Positions 5,879-8,113 of a DNA stretch of 8,113 bases are shown piece by piece. Both the position numbers and the translations under genes were made by a program. Source of the DNA: DASXMX01 sp036794395 (GTDB taxonomy: Bacteria; Planctomycetota; Phycisphaerae; Tepidisphaerales; Tepidisphaeraceae). The notes beneath the pieces were generated by a model. The model searched no databases. It was not told the DNA's origin and was given only the letters and a program-made list of their open reading frames with translations. The stretch covers positions 1 through 8,113 of the forward strand of contig DAIRGS010000320.1 of the NCBI GenBank assembly GCA_036794395.1, read 5' to 3'. Each line of letters starts with the position of its first letter. Position 1 is the first letter of the stretch.

Positions 5879-6304
5879 ATGAAGCACGTTGATGTCGCCA
5901 TTGGAATTGTTCTGCGAGCGGGCAGAATCCTGATTTGCCAGCGTCGCTCCGACGGGCCGTTACCCGGCTTCTGGGAATTCCCCGGCGGAAAAGTCGAACC
6001 CTCGGAAACGGCTGAGCAAGCCCTGCTTCGCGAACTGCGCGAAGAACTGGCCATCGACGTGCGGAATCTGGAAGCGCTAACCCCGATCGAATTTGCATAC
6101 GCCGAGGCGCATGTCCGCCTGCATCCGTTTATTTGCCAACATGAAGCCGGTGAGGCGCGGCCACTGGCGAGCCGGCTACTACGATGGGTCGAGCCCAATG
6201 ATCTGAGGAATTTCTCATTTCCTCCGGCCAATGATGCACTGATTAAGCATCTTATTGACCGGTTTGGCATGCCCGCGACCGAACAATGGCCGAGAAATAA
6301 TTGA
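5879..6304 (+). CDS. mutT: MutT-type Nudix hydrolase (probable 8-oxo-dGTP diphosphatase)
   Basis: The 141-residue protein has the Nudix box GX5EX7REUXEEXGU at residues 37-59: Gly37, Glu43, Arg51-Glu52, Glu55-Glu56, then Leu-Ala-Ile, with Ala58 where Gly is usual. It is preceded by PGFWEFPGGK (29-38), the MutT-like substrate-side signature. MutT cleaves 8-oxo-dGTP to the monophosphate and pyrophosphate, using divalent metal held by the box glutamates, and so prevents oxidative A:T to C:G mutations. The length (about 130-140) is typical. ATG 5879 has AGGGG (5866-5870) 8 nt upstream, and a stop in frame at 5831-5833 limits longer starts. The stop codon overlaps the -35 box of the tRNA promoter. 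Substrate assignment within Nudix families is often uncertain; the C-terminal LLRWVEPNDLRNFSFPPANDALI matches MutT/NUDIX-4-like members. Confidence 0.9.
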   Translation: MKHVDVAIGIVLRAGRILICQRRSDGPLPGFWEFPGGKVEPSETAEQALLRELREELAIDVRNLEALTPIEFAYAEAHVRLHPFICQHEAGEARPLASRLLRWVEPNDLRNFSFPPANDALIKHLIDRFGMPATEQWPRNN

Positions 6305-6329
6305 TTTTGCCGCCGGCAAATCCTACATT
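6301..6329 (+). promoter_or_regulatory. Promoter of the tRNA-Val gene
   Basis: TTGATT (6301-6306) and TACATT (6324-6329) are separated by 17 nt and end 9 nt before the tRNA, giving a predicted 5' leader of only a few bases. The -35 box overlaps the Nudix stop codon. The spacer contains an inverted repeat TTTGCC-GCC-GGCAAA (6306-6320), which may also help end the Nudix transcript. Confidence 0.6.
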
Positions 6330-6338
6330 AACCCTGCC

Positions 6339-6412
6339 GGGCGATTAGCTCAGTTGGCCAGAGCGCACGGATCACACCCGTGAGGTCGGGGGTTCGAGCC
6401 CCTCATCGCCCA
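6339..6412 (+). tRNA. tRNA-Val, anticodon CAC
   Basis: The 74-nt gene folds as a full cloverleaf. The acceptor arms are GGGCGAT (6339-6345) and ATCGCCC (6405-6411), all seven paired, with discriminator A6412. The D stem is GCTC/GAGC (6348-6351, 6361-6364). The anticodon stem is CACGG/CCGTG (6366-6370, 6378-6382) around ATCACAC, placing CAC at 6373-6375, which reads GTG codons. The T stem GGGGG/CCCTC, with one G-U pair, closes TTCGAGC. The CCA end is not encoded. The expected TTCGA and D-loop GG are present, so it looks functional. Confidence 0.95.
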
Positions 6413-6459
6413 TTTCAAGTCTATTTTGGTGGGAACGATTCAATGCGGAATCAGAACGC

Positions 6460-7035
6460 TTGAGAATTGGGACGCTTGCCGATTTTTCCAGAATCACGCC
6501 TCTTAAGGTTTTTCGACATTCGCGTTCATACCTGATTCTGCTGGCCGTTGTTTGTTCCATGGCGGCGATGGCATGCTGGGTGGCGTGCCCTGTCGCGGTG
6601 AACCGCATCGCTGTGGTCGCTCTCATTCTCCTGAGTGCCCTTTTCGCCGGCGCGGCTTTCTCTTTCACTCGCGAAGCAATGGTCGCTTTTCACCACGATT
6701 CGTGGTGCCTCAAGATCTCCGACGAAGGTGTGCTGATTCAAATCCGAGCATTCAGGCGTCGCGGGCAACCCAGTAACGACAAGGCAGTCGTGTTCATCGA
6801 GAGTTCCGAGATCGCCGCGGTTGGCAAGTATGTCGACACGCGAACTACCGCACCGATTGTCAACGACACCACGAACGTGGATACAGAGACTTTTCTTGAA
6901 ATGCAGGCTCGCCCACTCTCAAACGAAAGAACTGCTTCGCGCCATTCGCCGAGAGCAGACCGCGGCGATGCGGGATGTGCCAGTCTGGTTATCAGGCCCC
7001 GGTGTCCTCCGCGTGCGTTTCCGCGGAGCGCATAA
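6460..7035 (+). pseudogene. N-terminal part of a frameshifted two-helix membrane protein
   Basis: From TTG 6460 the frame encodes a short basic head, then two hydrophobic segments (YLILLAVVCSMAAMACWVACPVA at about residues 24-46 and AVVALILLSALFAGAAF at about 51-67). A soluble domain with strand-like text follows, such as GVLIQIRAF, KAVVFIESSEIAAVGKYVDTR and VDTETFLEMQ. After about residue 149 (position 6906) the sequence turns into low-quality, Arg/Pro/Ser-rich text up to the stop at 7035, while the plus-two frame becomes protein-like. Skipping one base at about G6907 joins the two parts into a protein of about 303 residues. No ATG start fits: the ATG at 6443 stops after six codons. The family is unknown to me; the architecture is a membrane-anchored protein with a C-terminal zinc ribbon. 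It lies 47 nt after the tRNA. Confidence 0.6.
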
Positions 7036-7372
7036 CCTGCTTATACAGCCGAATGTCACGACCGCCCTCAGGTTGCTGGGACGGCGGCATCCTTTACTGC
7101 CGCCCCAAACTTGCACGCTGAAGGATTGGAGAAAACTCACGCCGCATAAGGCCCAAACTTACGTCAATATGCTCAGTGACCGAGGGCTGGTGGATGAAGC
7201 CAAGCTGATTCTTCATGAGAAGACCAATCGCCCGACCGGCGAATCTTACCGTTTGATCAAAACGCGCAATTTTGAAACGGCCGGCCTGTGCCCCGACTGC
7301 GGATATGATCTTCAGGCCACGCCCGAGCGGTGCCCGGAATGCGGGCGCGTGGCCGGTGCAATCGCAAAGTAG
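6821..7372 (+). pseudogene. C-terminal part of the frameshifted gene, with planctomycete-type zinc ribbon
   Basis: The reading becomes convincing from about 6908: LAHSQTKELLRAIRREQTAA, then a segment VPVWLSGPGVLRVRFRG that looks like beta strands, then a helical stretch LKDWRKLTPHKAQTYVNMLS, and last CPDCGYDLQATPERCPECG, with cysteines at about 277, 280, 291 and 294 of the joined protein. This zinc ribbon is a tail I associate with many planctomycete proteins of unknown function. The open frame extends up to TTG 6821, but the text before 6908 reads like the wrong frame, and no ribosome binding site or good start is seen. It is therefore best read as the second half of the gene starting at 6460. 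Whether this is a real mutation, a sequencing error or a programmed +1 shift cannot be decided here. Confidence 0.65.
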
Positions 7373-7495
7373 TCTCACTTGGCACCTACCTCTGACGCCG
7401 CGGAAGCCGGAGTATGGCCACGGAGCACCCGATGCGCCGGCCGCTTCCGATTCCGAGCGGTCATCCCGCCCGCGAGCGTTCCTGGCCGTGAGCCA

Positions 7496-7924
7496 CTATC
7501 GGGGCGGGACCACTGCAAAACCGCGCGCTACCGCCCCGCCACCCGGTTGATAAACCGCATCGCCGAACCCCAGCAGCGGGTAAAACACGAACGGCAGGAA
7601 AGCCAAACCGATCCCAAAGAGTGTGCTCTTGCCGAAGTTCCCGGCTACTGCAATCGCGATCAGGACGATGACAACCAGATTGACGAACGGGATGAAGCAC
7701 AAAATGATCCACCAGAGTGGTTTCTCTGCAATCTCAAGTAAAACGATTATATTGTAGATTGGGATGATCGCGGCCCACCCGGGCTTGCCCGCCTTTTCGA
7801 ACACCTTCCACATTCCGGCGATCGCGACGATGATGATCGCCAGCTCAATCAACAGAAACATAATCCCCGGCCCCGCATTCGAGTTTGACTGTGCGATAAC
7901 AAATGAAGCAACTGACTGAGTCAT
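7496..7924 (-). CDS. DUF5684-type small membrane protein
   Basis: The 142-residue protein has a hydrophobic core with three probable membrane segments at about residues 21-39, 70-95 and 101-120. Between the first two lies the conserved block WKVFEKAGKPGWAAIIPIYN (39-58), and near the end come FVFYPLLGFGDAVYQ. This pattern (aGkPgWaaiiPiyN, then W-W--l-lIP--N, then FG---fgiGL--L-fiFyPiLgfgda-Y) is what I recall for DUF5684, sometimes annotated as a signal-peptidase-I-like membrane protein though no peptidase residues are seen. Function is unknown. I chose ATG 7924, with GGAAGG about 12 nt upstream, over a frame open back to 8065, whose extra 47 residues are Cys/Ser-rich and unlike the family. 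It converges on the zinc-ribbon gene across 123 bp that hold no clear terminator. Confidence 0.85.
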   Translation of the reverse strand: MTQSVASFVIAQSNSNAGPGIMFLLIELAIIIVAIAGMWKVFEKAGKPGWAAIIPIYNIIVLLEIAEKPLWWIILCFIPFVNLVVIVLIAIAVAGNFGKSTLFGIGLAFLPFVFYPLLGFGDAVYQPGGGAVARGFAVVPPR

Positions 7925-8113
7925 ATCAATACCCAACCTTCCACAACTGAGAAAACCCCAACTGACGCCGCAAACTCCCCACTCCTCGCTGCTGGAAAAC
8001 ACTTTACTGATATTGCACCCACTTCGGCAGCATTCTGCAAGATTTGCCTTGAGCGTCGTTAGCACTACAGCGCCACTTCACTCCAACTGACAGCACCGAA
8101 GTGCGGCGAGTGT

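Noticed and set aside
5577..6270. Long minus-strand open frames across the Nudix gene
   Set aside because: They are antisense shadows of the clear Nudix coding sequence and lack start signals and domains.
6372..6668. Minus-strand open frame of 98 codons ending in GDEGLEPPTSRV
   Set aside because: This C-terminus is the familiar false translation of the antisense strand of a tRNA gene; the frame overlaps tRNA-Val and the membrane protein gene and has no domain.
7373..7495. Possible GGAAGC/GCTTCC stem between the convergent zinc-ribbon and DUF5684 genes
   Set aside because: The pairing is short and bulged, and no T run follows on either strand, so a terminator is not supported.

Overview
The window looks like part of a planctomycete chromosome, probably a Phycisphaerae-like lineage of moderate to high G+C. 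The main clue is the C-terminal zinc ribbon CPDCGYDLQATPERCPECG encoded near 7289-7345, a motif I know as very common in Planctomycetota. Supporting clues are weak or absent Shine-Dalgarno sequences at several starts and generous noncoding spacing. The phylum is an inference from memory; no marker gene is present.

Layout. Positions 1-692 carry no convincing intact gene. They hold a cluster of TGCGAC/GTCGCA words in several palindromes, a perfect 21-bp hairpin (312-360), and a coding-like stretch on the minus strand that looks decayed. Positions 693-1276 are a two-gene toxin-antitoxin module: a small acidic antitoxin and a PemK/MazF-type toxin that overlap by 14 nt. A palindrome sits over the promoter and the antitoxin start. 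A nested palindrome (1304-1371) separates this module from the convergent minus-strand operon.

The minus-strand operon (5298 down to 1373) encodes, in transcription order, a small ABM-fold monooxygenase-like protein, a large SNF2-family DNA translocase, and a SWIM zinc-finger protein. Spacings are 24 and 17 nt. A SNF2 ATPase beside a SWIM protein is a recurring bacterial pair, presumably acting on DNA or protein-DNA complexes. Upstream, on the same strand, is a strong sigma70-type promoter (TTGACA, 17 nt, TATAGT) followed about 60 nt later by a textbook intrinsic terminator. Together they define a candidate RNA of about 97 nt with no confident coding function: either an independent small RNA or an attenuating leader for the operon.

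The right side on the plus strand holds a MutT-type Nudix hydrolase (5879-6304), a tRNA-Val(CAC) with its own promoter overlapping the Nudix stop codon (6339-6412), and a two-helix membrane protein with a C-terminal zinc ribbon that is broken by an apparent +1 frameshift near 6907. A minus-strand DUF5684-type membrane protein (7924 down to 7496) closes the window.

The most interesting unexplained signals are the promoter-terminator RNA at 5406-5538, the palindrome-dense start of the window, and the frameshifted zinc-ribbon gene.
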